A stretch of DNA of 64,000 nucleotides from the NCBI RefSeq assembly GCF_034479615.1, contig NZ_CP140255.1, forward strand, positions 4,774,001 through 4,838,000, given 5' to 3'. Below the pieces are notes generated by a model. The model did not search any database and was not told the DNA's origin. It was given only the letters and a program-made list of their open reading frames with translations. The DNA comes from Vreelandella neptunia (GTDB lineage: Bacteria > Pseudomonadota > Gammaproteobacteria > Pseudomonadales > Halomonadaceae). Position numbers and translations under genes: made by a program. The first letter of the stretch is position 1. Every line of letters begins with the position of its first letter. Positions 29,413 through 37,469 of the stretch are shown in pieces.

Positions 29413-30807
29413 ATGCTCAACACCTCGAAGGCGGGCCCCGCGCCCCAGGTAAGCGCCCCTGCGCGTCAACACATCGGTTTCAAGACCATGATCGCGATCT
29501 GTGTGGGAACCGTGGTGGTGCAGGGCGCCATGGCATCGGCATTGATGGGCTTTGGCATCGGCGGCTTGAGTTTTCTGGCCGCCATGCTGGTGGCCACCTT
29601 GCTTGCCGTCTGCAACGCCATGTCCTTCTCGGAACTTTCGCTGATGTATCCGCAGGCGGGCACGCTTGCCACCTATACTCAAAAGGCCATCGGTCATTTC
29701 CCGGCCATCGTCTCGGTGTTTGCAGGCTACGTGGTGGTGGCCATCTTCGCGATTCCTGCCGAATTTCTGCTGGTGGATGCCCTGCTGCAGACGCTGTTCC
29801 CCGAAATGCTGCCGTCGCATCTGGTACCAATCCTGCTGCTGGCGACGCTGGCCGTGCTCAATATTCTCGGCACCGACGTCTTCGCCAAGCTTCAGAACGT
29901 GTTCACCTTCGCCATGATCGTTGCCATCTTACTCGTGGGCGCCACCGCCCTGCTCCAGCCGCCGTCGCCGGAGGTGGCTCAGGCCGCCGCAGGCATCGAC
30001 TGGGGCATCGGAGGCATTGTCGACGGCAGCTTTATCGGCCTGGTCGCCCTGGCCATGTGGATGTTCGTCGGCTGTGAGTTCATCTGCCCGATGATCAACG
30101 ATATTCGTCAGCCGGAAAAGCGGATTCCCCGCGCTATGTTCCTGTCGCTGGGCATCATCTTTGTGCTGTTCTCGATCTTCTGCCTCGGCGCCGGCCACTA
30201 TCTTTCCGTTGAGACCTTGACCACCTCGCCCCTGCCGTATCTAGATCTGGTCAATAGCGTGTTTGGCAAAGCGGGCCTGATTATTGCCACCGTAATGGGC
30301 GTGACCGCGACCTGCAGCACGGTCAATACCGTGCTTGCCGCCGTACCGCGCATGCTCTCGGGCATGGCCGATAACGGCCAGGCGTTTTCGATCATGGGCA
30401 AGATGCACCCGCGCTATAACACGCCCTGGGTCGGCATCACCTTTCTGGCGCTGGGCGTGGTCGTGCCTTTTTTGCTGATCGAACCCGATCAGATCATCGC
30501 GCTGGTGATCGCTGCGGCGACCAGTTGGCTGTTTGCCTACATCGTCGCGCATATCGATGTGATGGTGCTGCGTCGTCGCCGCCCCGAGCATCGCCGCCCT
30601 TACCGCACGCCCTTTTACCCGCTGCCGCAGATTCTGGGCATCATCGGCATGGCCTACGTGGCAGCCAACGCTTCCCCATCGCCTGAGATGACCACCCTGA
30701 TCTATACGCTACTGGGCGTGGTGCTGGGTATTGTCAGCCTGATTGCCATCGTCTGGGTCAAGTTCAAGATGAACAAGGGGCTGTTCGAGCCGGACCTGAG
30801 CGATTAG
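29413..30807 (+). CDS. APC superfamily amino acid/amine permease
   Basis: A 464-residue protein with about twelve membrane helices. The first helix (MIAICVGTVVVQGAMASALMG) has the glycine-broken pattern of the amino acid-polyamine-organocation superfamily. It probably imports the amine or amino acid that the cluster degrades, by proton or sodium symport. The ATG at 29413 is about ten bases after AGGAG; longer starts upstream lack this. The P450 fusion gene follows after 68 bases, on the same transcript. Confidence 0.92.
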   Translation: MLNTSKAGPAPQVSAPARQHIGFKTMIAICVGTVVVQGAMASALMGFGIGGLSFLAAMLVATLLAVCNAMSFSELSLMYPQAGTLATYTQKAIGHFPAIVSVFAGYVVVAIFAIPAEFLLVDALLQTLFPEMLPSHLVPILLLATLAVLNILGTDVFAKLQNVFTFAMIVAILLVGATALLQPPSPEVAQAAAGIDWGIGGIVDGSFIGLVALAMWMFVGCEFICPMINDIRQPEKRIPRAMFLSLGIIFVLFSIFCLGAGHYLSVETLTTSPLPYLDLVNSVFGKAGLIIATVMGVTATCSTVNTVLAAVPRMLSGMADNGQAFSIMGKMHPRYNTPWVGITFLALGVVVPFLLIEPDQIIALVIAAATSWLFAYIVAHIDVMVLRRRRPEHRRPYRTPFYPLPQILGIIGMAYVAANASPSPEMTTLIYTLLGVVLGIVSLIAIVWVKFKMNKGLFEPDLSD

Positions 30808-30827
30808 AACCGCTCAAGATAGAGCAT

Positions 30828-30861
30828 GGGGCGCCGGGCGTAAGCACCGTCTAAGTGCCCC
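30828..30861. repeat. Hairpin between permease and P450 fusion genes
   Basis: GGGGCGC (30828-30834) can pair with GTGCCCC (30855-30861), including one G-T pair, enclosing a 20-base loop. It ends a few bases before the ribosome site of the P450 gene and could regulate its translation or mRNA stability. Confidence 0.4.
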
Positions 30862-30875
30862 TTCATGGAGATCCT

Positions 30876-33800
30876 ATGAATAAGCCAATGAAAACTCGCC
30901 CCGCCCCCGTGGCAAACTGGGTCGATCTCAAGACACTGTATGACGATCCGTTTCCAATCTACGAACGCCTGCGGCGCGAGGGCGGGGTTCATTGGGTGCC
31001 CAGCGTCAACCGCTATCTGATCACCAGCTACGACGCCGTGATTACCACCGAGCACGACCAGGAAACCTATTCAGCCAACGAAACGGATTCGCTCCAGATC
31101 CGCGCCATGGGGCATTCGATGCTGCGCCGCGACGACCCGGAGCACTACCGCGAGCGCCGCCAGTGGCAGAGCGTGTTCAAGCCCAATGCGGTTAAAAACG
31201 TCTGGACGCAGACCTTTCATGAAAAGAGCCGCGAACAGTTGACCCGCTTCATCGACAAGGGGCCGGGGGCCGATCTGATCTGGGATTTTTCAGCGCCCTT
31301 TGCCGCCGAATGCCTGAGATCACTGCTCGGGCTCTACAACGCCTCGGCGGAAGATCTTCAGCGCTGGTCGCAGACGCTGATTGATGCAACCGGCAACTAC
31401 GGCGACGACCCGGACGTTTGGGCCGCGGGCAAGCGCTCTTTCGATGAAGTGGATGTCGCCCTCGATGAGATGCTCGAGTGGCACCTTCACAACCGCGACC
31501 ACTCCCTTCTCTCCTCGCTGCTCTCCTCCCCCGAGGATCAGATGCCGCTGGAAAAGATTCGCGCCAACATCAAGATGAGCATCGGCGGCGGTTTGAACGA
31601 GCCCCGGGACGCCCTGGGCGTGGCGGCTTGGGCGATGTTGACCCACCCCGACCAGCGCCGGACGGTGGAACGCGACCCGAGACTATGGTCGACGGTGTTC
31701 GATGAAACCATTCGCTGGGTAGCGCCCATCGGGCTTTATTCACGCCAGACTACGAAACGCACCGTGCTGGCCGGCGTCGAGCTGCCGGAAGGGGCACGGC
31801 TAGGCATTTGTATTCTCTCGGCCAACCGCGATGAATCGATCTGGGATCGCGCGGACAAATTCGATATTTACCGCGAGGTCAAACCGCACCTGGCGTTCAG
31901 CAAGGGCACGCATGTGTGTCTGGGCGCCCGGGCGGCGCGGGCCGAAGTGGCCGAAGTGGCACTACCGCTGCTGTTCGATCACTTGAAAGGGCTCGACCTC
32001 CACCCCGACCGCGATCCCACCATCGGCGGTTGGGTCTTCCGTGGCATGCTCTCGCTGCCGGTGACCTGGCGCGACGTGAAGCCGCTCGCCAAGGGGCGCG
32101 TGCCCGTTTCTACGGGTGGGCCAACGCCCTCGGCAACGGAAACCGAGGCGACCCCGCACGTCGCCATTGTCGGCTCTGGGCCGGCGGGCTGCTTTACGGC
32201 AAAAGAAGTCCAGCGCCGCATGCCCGGCGCCCATATCGATCTGTTTGACCGCCTCCCCGTACCCTACGGTCTGCTGCGCTACGGCGTGGCAGGCGATCAT
32301 CAGGGCACCAAAGCCGTCTCACGCCAGTTTGATTGCCTGTTCGATGCGCCGAACGTGCGTTTTATCGGCAATACGACCATCGGCCAGCAGGTGTCTTTCG
32401 ATGCGCTGCGCACGAACTACGACGCCGTGGTGCTTGCCTCCGGTGTACGTGCGGATCGGCCGCTGGAGATTCCCGGTGACCTGCTTACGGGCGTAGTGGG
32501 TGCGGGCAGTATTACCCGCCGACTCAACGGCCACCCGGACGAGACCGAGACGCCGACGCTTGGTCGGCGCGTGGCAATCTTGGGCCAGGGGAATGTAGCC
32601 ATCGACGTGTTGCGGCTGCTGTCGATTCGCGCCGCCGAACTCGAGGGCAGCGACATCGACGACGCCGTTCACGGGAAGCTGACACGTGAGATCGATACGC
32701 TGCACATCATCGGCCGCTCGAGCGCGGAGAAGGCCCGCTTCGACCCGGTGATGATCCGCGAGCTGGGCGGCTTTTCAGCTATTCGGCATCGCCTTCACGG
32801 TGTCGATCTGGATAGCGTGCCGGAAGGCAAGGATGCCCGGCTGGACGCGCTGCGTACGCTACCCGGGGCAGACAGCGTCGACCTCGAGGGCGAGCCGCGG
32901 ATGATGGTCGAGTGGTGGTTCGAGACAGTGCCCAAACGCATCGATGGGCAGGCGCAGGTCGAAGGTATCACTCTGCGTCATGGCGGCGAGACCGTCGCGC
33001 TGGCGCTGGATTCGGTCATAACCGCCATCGGTTTCGTGCCCGACCCGGAGGACGCCATAGCACACGCGCTCGCCGAGTATCCGGCGGTATCTGAGACCGG
33101 CCGCGTCGAGGCGGGGCTCTACCTGGCCGGCTGGTTGCGCCGCGGCGCCCGAGGCACGATTCCCGATCAGCGCACCGACGCACGGGCACTGGCTGGCGTG
33201 ATTGGCGCGGATATCGCGGCAGGTGAGGTGCACTGCACTCGCCAGGGGCTTAGCCCTCATGAAGAGGCCACCGACATCGACGGCTGGCGGCGTATCGACC
33301 ACCTAGAGCGTACCCAGACCTCTCCAGGGCGGGTACGCACCAAGCTGGCCACGCTGGAGGCGCTTTTGGCGTCGGCGCGGGATGAGTCGCTGGTGGTCGA
33401 GCGTGCGTCGCACCTCAATACGGGTGACGGCGACAGCCTGGGCGACCTGGCGGTCAGCATTCTATTCGGCACCGAGTCCGGCAATGCCGAGCTGGTCGCC
33501 GAGGAGCTCGAGCAGGCCCTTGATGGGCGCTGCGCGGTTGACGTGGCCGATCTGAGCGATGTTGACCCGCACTCGCTCGACCCGACCCGGTTCTACCTCA
33601 TCGTCTGCTCAACCTACGGCGATGGCGAGGTGCCAGGCGGCGCCCAAGATTTCTACGCGACGCTGCGCGATGATGCTCCCGACCTATCCGGCGTGCGTTT
33701 TGCGAGCATGGGGCTGGGCGACAGTAGCTACACCAGAACCTACTCACGCGGCGGCGAACTGCTCACCGAGGCGCTACTGGCCTGTGGCGCAACGCGAATC

Positions 33801-33914
33801 GGCGAGTTTGGCCGTCACGATGCCAGCGGATCGCTTGCGGCCTCTGAGGTCGCTCTGGATTGGGCAGAGGGCGTACTGAACCTGGTGGCGAGCGAAGAAC
33901 CATCGCCGCCATGA
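30876..33914 (+). CDS. Self-sufficient P450: P450-adrenodoxin reductase-like-flavodoxin fusion
   Basis: A 1012-residue, three-module monooxygenase. Residues 1-400 are a cytochrome P450 with ExxR (ETIR, 277-280) and the heme loop FSKGTHVCLGARAAR (Cys348). Residues 425-785 are an adrenodoxin-reductase/FprA-type flavoprotein: FAD motif VAIVGSGPAG (429-438), the DRLPVPYGLLRYGVAGDH stretch, NADPH motif LGQGNVAID (569-577), and GWLRRGARGTI (752-762). Residues 855-1003 are a flavodoxin/CPR-FMN-like domain (FGTESGNAE 864-872, STYGDGE 912-918, GLGDSSY 946-952). Electrons should pass NADPH, FAD, FMN, heme within one chain. The I helix reads GGGLNEPRD in place of the usual AGxxT. The ATG at 30876 follows GGAG. 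Substrate unknown; neighbours suggest an amine. Confidence 0.92.
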   Translation: MNKPMKTRPAPVANWVDLKTLYDDPFPIYERLRREGGVHWVPSVNRYLITSYDAVITTEHDQETYSANETDSLQIRAMGHSMLRRDDPEHYRERRQWQSVFKPNAVKNVWTQTFHEKSREQLTRFIDKGPGADLIWDFSAPFAAECLRSLLGLYNASAEDLQRWSQTLIDATGNYGDDPDVWAAGKRSFDEVDVALDEMLEWHLHNRDHSLLSSLLSSPEDQMPLEKIRANIKMSIGGGLNEPRDALGVAAWAMLTHPDQRRTVERDPRLWSTVFDETIRWVAPIGLYSRQTTKRTVLAGVELPEGARLGICILSANRDESIWDRADKFDIYREVKPHLAFSKGTHVCLGARAARAEVAEVALPLLFDHLKGLDLHPDRDPTIGGWVFRGMLSLPVTWRDVKPLAKGRVPVSTGGPTPSATETEATPHVAIVGSGPAGCFTAKEVQRRMPGAHIDLFDRLPVPYGLLRYGVAGDHQGTKAVSRQFDCLFDAPNVRFIGNTTIGQQVSFDALRTNYDAVVLASGVRADRPLEIPGDLLTGVVGAGSITRRLNGHPDETETPTLGRRVAILGQGNVAIDVLRLLSIRAAELEGSDIDDAVHGKLTREIDTLHIIGRSSAEKARFDPVMIRELGGFSAIRHRLHGVDLDSVPEGKDARLDALRTLPGADSVDLEGEPRMMVEWWFETVPKRIDGQAQVEGITLRHGGETVALALDSVITAIGFVPDPEDAIAHALAEYPAVSETGRVEAGLYLAGWLRRGARGTIPDQRTDARALAGVIGADIAAGEVHCTRQGLSPHEEATDIDGWRRIDHLERTQTSPGRVRTKLATLEALLASARDESLVVERASHLNTGDGDSLGDLAVSILFGTESGNAELVAEELEQALDGRCAVDVADLSDVDPHSLDPTRFYLIVCSTYGDGEVPGGAQDFYATLRDDAPDLSGVRFASMGLGDSSYTRTYSRGGELLTEALLACGATRIGEFGRHDASGSLAASEVALDWAEGVLNLVASEEPSPP

Positions 33915-33963
33915 CAATCGCAATCCGACCAGACCGGGTCTCGAGGCTGGCAAAAGACGTCCA

Positions 33964-33987
33964 GCCAGGACGAGCCTGGCGTTTTCT
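33964..33987 (+). terminator. Probable terminator of the P450 fusion gene
   Basis: GCCAGG and CCTGGC form a six-base stem around a five-base loop, followed by GTTTTCT. It lies 50 bases after the P450 stop on the same strand, in the convergent gap before the FAD oxidase gene. Confidence 0.5.
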
Positions 33988-34098
33988 CGGGTGAGATTTT
34001 GGATATATGGAGCAGAAGGAGGTTACGGCTGTTCCAGAAGCCACCGTTAGCTACGCCCCTGGGTGTGGGCAGAGCGTGACATAGACGCTCCGCACAGT

Positions 34099-35388
34099 TT
34101 AGAACCTCCCGAACCGGTAAGGCCTTGGATCAATGATCGGCTCGTTGTTCATGATCAGATCCGCGGCGAGCTGGCCGGCCGCCGGCGAGGTGCCAAAGCC
34201 GTGGCCGGAGAAGCCGGAAGCCAGGGTCAGCCCCGGCACGCCGGGCACCGCATCAATGACCGGGTTGGAGTCCGGTGTGATGTCGATCATGCCTGCCCAG
34301 GCTTCTTCGATGGTCGCCTTTTCGAACACCGGCCATGCCGCGGACAGATTGTGGTGGGCATCACGGTTGAGCATTTGATTGATCGGCGGATCCAGGGTGC
34401 GCACGCGTTCGAAGGGCGAGTTGCCGTTTTTCCAGCGCCGTGGCAGCGCGAGATCCCGCCAAAAGTGCTTGCCCAGCGATATCCGCAAAAGCCCCCGCTG
34501 GGCGCGCAGTGCGATTAAATACTTGGAGCCGACCAGCAGATGATCCAGCGTCAGCGGGGCATCAAGTGCACCACGCTGGGTCACGATGAAGCCGCCATCC
34601 TTGTGCTTTCGAAAGGAGAAATCCGGCCCGCCAACGGCGCTGTTGGTGGGGCCTTCCATGGCGCCGGTTCGAAACACCGACAGAATCAGCGGCAAGGTGG
34701 GCAGGGAGATGCCGATATTGCCCAGAAACCGCCGGGACCACATGCCGCCAGCCAGCAGTACCTGATCGCAGCGAATTTCGCCACGCTCGGTTACCACCCC
34801 ACTCACCTGCCCGCCGGTGCGGGTAATATTGCGCACTGCACAGTGTTCGACGATGACCGCGCCCCGTGCAATGGCCGCCCGAGCGATGGCGCTGGAGGCA
34901 AGCGTAGGCTCGGCGTAGCCGTCAGATGGCGTGAAGATGGCGCCAGCCCAGTCACCGCGACCGCCCGGCACCTGCGCGTCGATCTCGCGTGCGCTCAACA
35001 GTCGGGAGTCCAGCGACAGCGCCGCGACCGAATCGAGCCAGGCTTCATGCACGGCGAGCTGATCGGGCGTGCGCGACAAAAACATGATGCCCGACTGGCG
35101 ATACCCCACGTCGCTGCCGGTGCGCTCAGCCATGGTGGCCCATAGCCGGTCGGAAGCCAGCGCCAGCGGCACATCCTCGCCGTGGCGGCTGGTCTTGCGA
35201 ATCCAGCCCAGGTTGCGGGAGGACTGCTCACCGGCGATGCGGCCCTTTTCCAGTACCGTGACGGGCACGCCGCGCTCGGCGAGCGTCAGGGCAGCGGTCA
35301 GGCCGATAATGCCGCCACCGATGATGACCACGGTGGTCGAGGCGGGAAAGTCGTTGGAGGTCTCGACGGGTGCGATAGTCGGTGCCAT
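34099..35388 (-). CDS. FAD-dependent amine/amino-acid oxidoreductase (DAO family)
   Basis: A 429-residue member of the D-amino acid oxidase / sarcosine oxidase superfamily. The FAD Rossmann motif is VVIIGGGIIGL near the N-terminus, and the C-terminal FAD contact is GFSGHGFGTSPAAGQLAADL. Such enzymes oxidise the C-N bond of amines or N-methyl amino acids to an imine, releasing peroxide or passing electrons on. RidA and cyclodeaminase-family genes directly upstream fit an imine product. The ATG at 35388 follows AGGA; the longer frame to 35460 runs through an intercistronic hairpin. Confidence 0.9.
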   Translation of the reverse strand: MAPTIAPVETSNDFPASTTVVIIGGGIIGLTAALTLAERGVPVTVLEKGRIAGEQSSRNLGWIRKTSRHGEDVPLALASDRLWATMAERTGSDVGYRQSGIMFLSRTPDQLAVHEAWLDSVAALSLDSRLLSAREIDAQVPGGRGDWAGAIFTPSDGYAEPTLASSAIARAAIARGAVIVEHCAVRNITRTGGQVSGVVTERGEIRCDQVLLAGGMWSRRFLGNIGISLPTLPLILSVFRTGAMEGPTNSAVGGPDFSFRKHKDGGFIVTQRGALDAPLTLDHLLVGSKYLIALRAQRGLLRISLGKHFWRDLALPRRWKNGNSPFERVRTLDPPINQMLNRDAHHNLSAAWPVFEKATIEEAWAGMIDITPDSNPVIDAVPGVPGLTLASGFSGHGFGTSPAAGQLAADLIMNNEPIIDPRPYRFGRF

Positions 35389-35414
35389 GAACGCGTCCTG
35401 ATCGGTTGATCGTT

Positions 35415-35454
35415 CAACGCAGTATGCCCGGGTCAGGCCGGCCATACCGCGTTG
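35415..35454. repeat. Hairpin between RidA-like and FAD oxidase genes
   Basis: CAACGCAGTATG (35415-35426) and CATACCGCGTTG (35443-35454) are inverted arms matching at 11 of 12 positions, with a GC-rich 16-base spacer. It lies 26 bases before the oxidase start codon on the minus strand. Confidence 0.55.
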
Positions 35455-35481
35455 GATCAAGTTATAGGGCCGAACGACGCC

Positions 35482-35907
35482 TCACTGAGCGGAGGTGTCG
35501 ATCCGGATGGTCTCGGCGCTGCCGGCGCCTCGGTAAGCGGTCACTTCCAGCTCGACCTTGTAGACCTCGGCGCCGAGCGGCGGGCAGGTGACGGTAATGA
35601 CCGGGTCGACGCCGCGCATGGTTTCGCCGAACAGGGTCATGACCGTTTCAGTGTCGGCTGGGTTCTGAATGAAAATCCTGGCAGATACCACGTCGGAAAG
35701 GTCGCTATCGACGGCTGAAAGCCCGCGTTCGATGTTGGCGAAGACCTGCTTCAACTGCTCACTGACGTCGTCTGGAATCTCCTTGGTGTCCGGGTTACGC
35801 CCGGCAGTGTTGGAGACAAGGATCCAGTTGTCGACGGCCACCACGCGTGAATAGCTGGCGTGTTCCTCGAATTTGGAGCCGGTTTTGACCTTGGTGATCG
35901 TAGTCAT
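35482..35907 (-). CDS. RidA/YjgF family protein of the amine cluster
   Basis: A 141-residue RidA-superfamily protein, divergent from the canonical RidA at 15.4 kb. It keeps the fold (VAVDNWILVSNTAGRNPDT, FANIERGLSAVDSDLSDVVSARIFI) and an acidic C-terminal strand (VYKVELEVTAY), but the canonical arginine region reads DPVITVTCPPLGAEVYKVE, so the RidA active-site arginine seems to be absent. It may hydrolyse a different imine or act as a binding subunit. The ATG at 35907 is preferred over one at 35928. Confidence 0.85.
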   Translation of the reverse strand: MTTITKVKTGSKFEEHASYSRVVAVDNWILVSNTAGRNPDTKEIPDDVSEQLKQVFANIERGLSAVDSDLSDVVSARIFIQNPADTETVMTLFGETMRGVDPVITVTCPPLGAEVYKVELEVTAYRGAGSAETIRIDTSAQ

Positions 35908-35938
35908 TAGAGAACGCTCGCTTTGCAATCAATGAGAA

Positions 35939-35967
35939 GGGCGAGCATCAGCCGAGAGGCGATGCCC
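35939..35967. repeat. Hairpin between cyclodeaminase-family and RidA-like genes
   Basis: GGGC, GCATC and GCC pair with GGC, GATGC and CCC around a GAGA tetraloop, with two small bulges. It occupies the gap of 82 bases between the two genes, again inside an operon. Confidence 0.4.
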
Positions 35968-35989
35968 GCGGATGAGAGATGCCGACGCC

Positions 35990-37129
35990 TTATTTCAGCG
36001 CGGGCTCATCCCACAGGTTCAGCTTGACGCCGATGCCCTGCTCCACGGCCTTGCGGTAGACGACCGTGGCCCAGGCAACGTCTTCGACCGGCATGCCGCC
36101 GACCGACATCATGATGATCTCCTCGTCGCTCTGACGACCCGGGCTGTCACCGGAGACGATAGCGCCCAGGTCTTCCAGCGCGCTGGCCTCGAGGGTGCCG
36201 GCATGGAGCATGTCCATGAACTTCACGCCGACCAGCGGAATCACGTTATGGGCGGGCTTGGGCACTTCCTCGTACCAGGCTTCGTAAAGGCCGGTGTCAT
36301 CGAGCACCTTGCGGATATCCGGCGCTTCCATGCCGGCATCGAAGTTGCACGGCGCCGGCATTGCCAGAAAGGCGCCGGGCTTGACCCACTCGCGCTTTAC
36401 CATCGGGTAGAGGTCGGGATTGCCGACTTCGCCGGAGGCGCAGTAGGTCACGATGTCGGCATCGCGCACCACCGCTTCCTCGGAATCGACGACCTGGAGG
36501 TTGGTGACCTGCGGGTAGTGCTCCTTCACCCACTCGATGAAGCCGTTGATGTTCTTCTCGCTGCGCCCCTTGATCTTGATGGTGTCGATCTCCGGGCAGA
36601 CCGCCATGAACGCAGCCACGCTGGTCCGGCCCATTACCCCTGGGCCCAGCAGGCCGATAACGCGGGAATCCTTGCGGGCCAGATGGCGAGCGCCGACACC
36701 CGGCACGGCGCCGGTGCGGTAGGCCGACAGCAGGTTGGCCGACATGTACGCCAAGGGTGCAGCGGTGTCCGGGTCGGTCAGCGTGAACATCAGGATGGAG
36801 CGGGGCAGGCCCTTTTCCCGGTTGGCGATGTTAGAGCCGTACCACTTCACACCGGAGGTGCAGAAGCTGCCGCCCAGATAGGCCGGCATCGCCATCATGC
36901 GGCGATCGGCAGTCGGTTTCGGCATGGTGGAAAACGGCGACTCCTCTGGGAACATGATCATCGCGCCGTGGGAGTCGTTGTTGGGCCCAGCCATGCGGTA
37001 ATCGCCGATGTGAAGCAGGTGGAAGACCTCTTCCATGGTGTCCACACAGGCGGCCATATCGGTCACGCCGGCACGAATCATGTCCTGCTCGGAGAGGTAG
37101 ATAAAATCAATCTTGGTGTTGTTGCCCAT
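35990..37129 (-). CDS. Ornithine cyclodeaminase/mu-crystallin family protein
   Basis: A 379-residue protein of the ornithine cyclodeaminase/mu-crystallin family. It has the NAD(P) motif IGLLGPGVMGRTSVAAF and the upstream family stretch SANLLSAYRTGAVPGVGARHLA. I recall close relatives annotated as tyramine oxidase subunit B, which links it to aromatic amine breakdown; the family can reduce cyclic imines or deaminate amino acids. It leads the cyclodeaminase-RidA-oxidase minus-strand operon. The ATG at 37129 is preferred to an upstream one at 37183 because family N-termini begin near KIDFIYLSEQDM. Confidence 0.85.
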   Translation of the reverse strand: MGNNTKIDFIYLSEQDMIRAGVTDMAACVDTMEEVFHLLHIGDYRMAGPNNDSHGAMIMFPEESPFSTMPKPTADRRMMAMPAYLGGSFCTSGVKWYGSNIANREKGLPRSILMFTLTDPDTAAPLAYMSANLLSAYRTGAVPGVGARHLARKDSRVIGLLGPGVMGRTSVAAFMAVCPEIDTIKIKGRSEKNINGFIEWVKEHYPQVTNLQVVDSEEAVVRDADIVTYCASGEVGNPDLYPMVKREWVKPGAFLAMPAPCNFDAGMEAPDIRKVLDDTGLYEAWYEEVPKPAHNVIPLVGVKFMDMLHAGTLEASALEDLGAIVSGDSPGRQSDEEIIMMSVGGMPVEDVAWATVVYRKAVEQGIGVKLNLWDEPALK

Positions 37130-37403
37130 GATGGAGTCCTCGATGCGTTCTTGTTGGAATGCGGTGCATTTCATATTGCGCATCTCAAGGCCAGGGCGTT
37201 AGCACAGATCGGCAACTCGGTCGTGGGCATCGACCAACGGCTAAAAGCACGAACGGTTTGCTGGGCGGGGAGGGACGCTGTCAGCGTTCGAGTCAGAGCT
37301 GCGTCAAAAATAGCCTGGATCTACATCCCTGACTTCCTGCCAACATGTGATCCATCACATGAACTTCCCTCATGAAGTGCTCCATATCTAAACAACACGC
37401 CAG
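37130..37403. other. Intergenic spacer between amine cluster and toxin-antitoxin pair
   Basis: This spacer should contain the promoter of the cyclodeaminase-RidA-oxidase operon on the minus strand. It contains the palindromic-looking TGTGATCCATCACATGAAC near 37346-37364, whose core TGTGATccATCACA resembles a CRP/FNR-type site (inferred by eye). I see no gene in it. Confidence 0.35.
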
Positions 37404-37439
37404 GTTGACAGATTTTAAAAATTTAACCATATTGTCAAC
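37404..37439 (+). promoter_or_regulatory. Promoter with palindromic operator of the XRE-ImmA/PIN pair
   Basis: TTGACA at 37405-37410 is a perfect -35 box; 17 bases on is CATATT at 37428-37433, a four-of-six -10 box. The same interval is bounded by inverted arms GTTGACA (37404-37410) and TGTCAAC (37433-37439), so a repressor bound there would cover the promoter. This fits autoregulation by the XRE domain of the next gene. Confidence 0.65.
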
Positions 37440-37469
37440 TTAAACCGCCCTGACATAAGGTAATACGTC

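Noticed and set aside
33945-33966. A 6-base stem GGCTGG/CCAGCC downstream of the P450 gene
   Set aside because: Short, with a 10-base loop and no T-run; the overlapping hairpin at 33964-33987 is the better terminator.
35972-37375. A 467-residue plus-strand open frame opposite the cyclodeaminase gene
   Set aside because: It is antisense to a clear Rossmann-fold gene and its residues are rich in His, Arg and Ala as in shadow translation.
37130-37403. A small gene in the longest spacer of the window
   Set aside because: No frame longer than a few dozen residues with a ribosome site was seen there.
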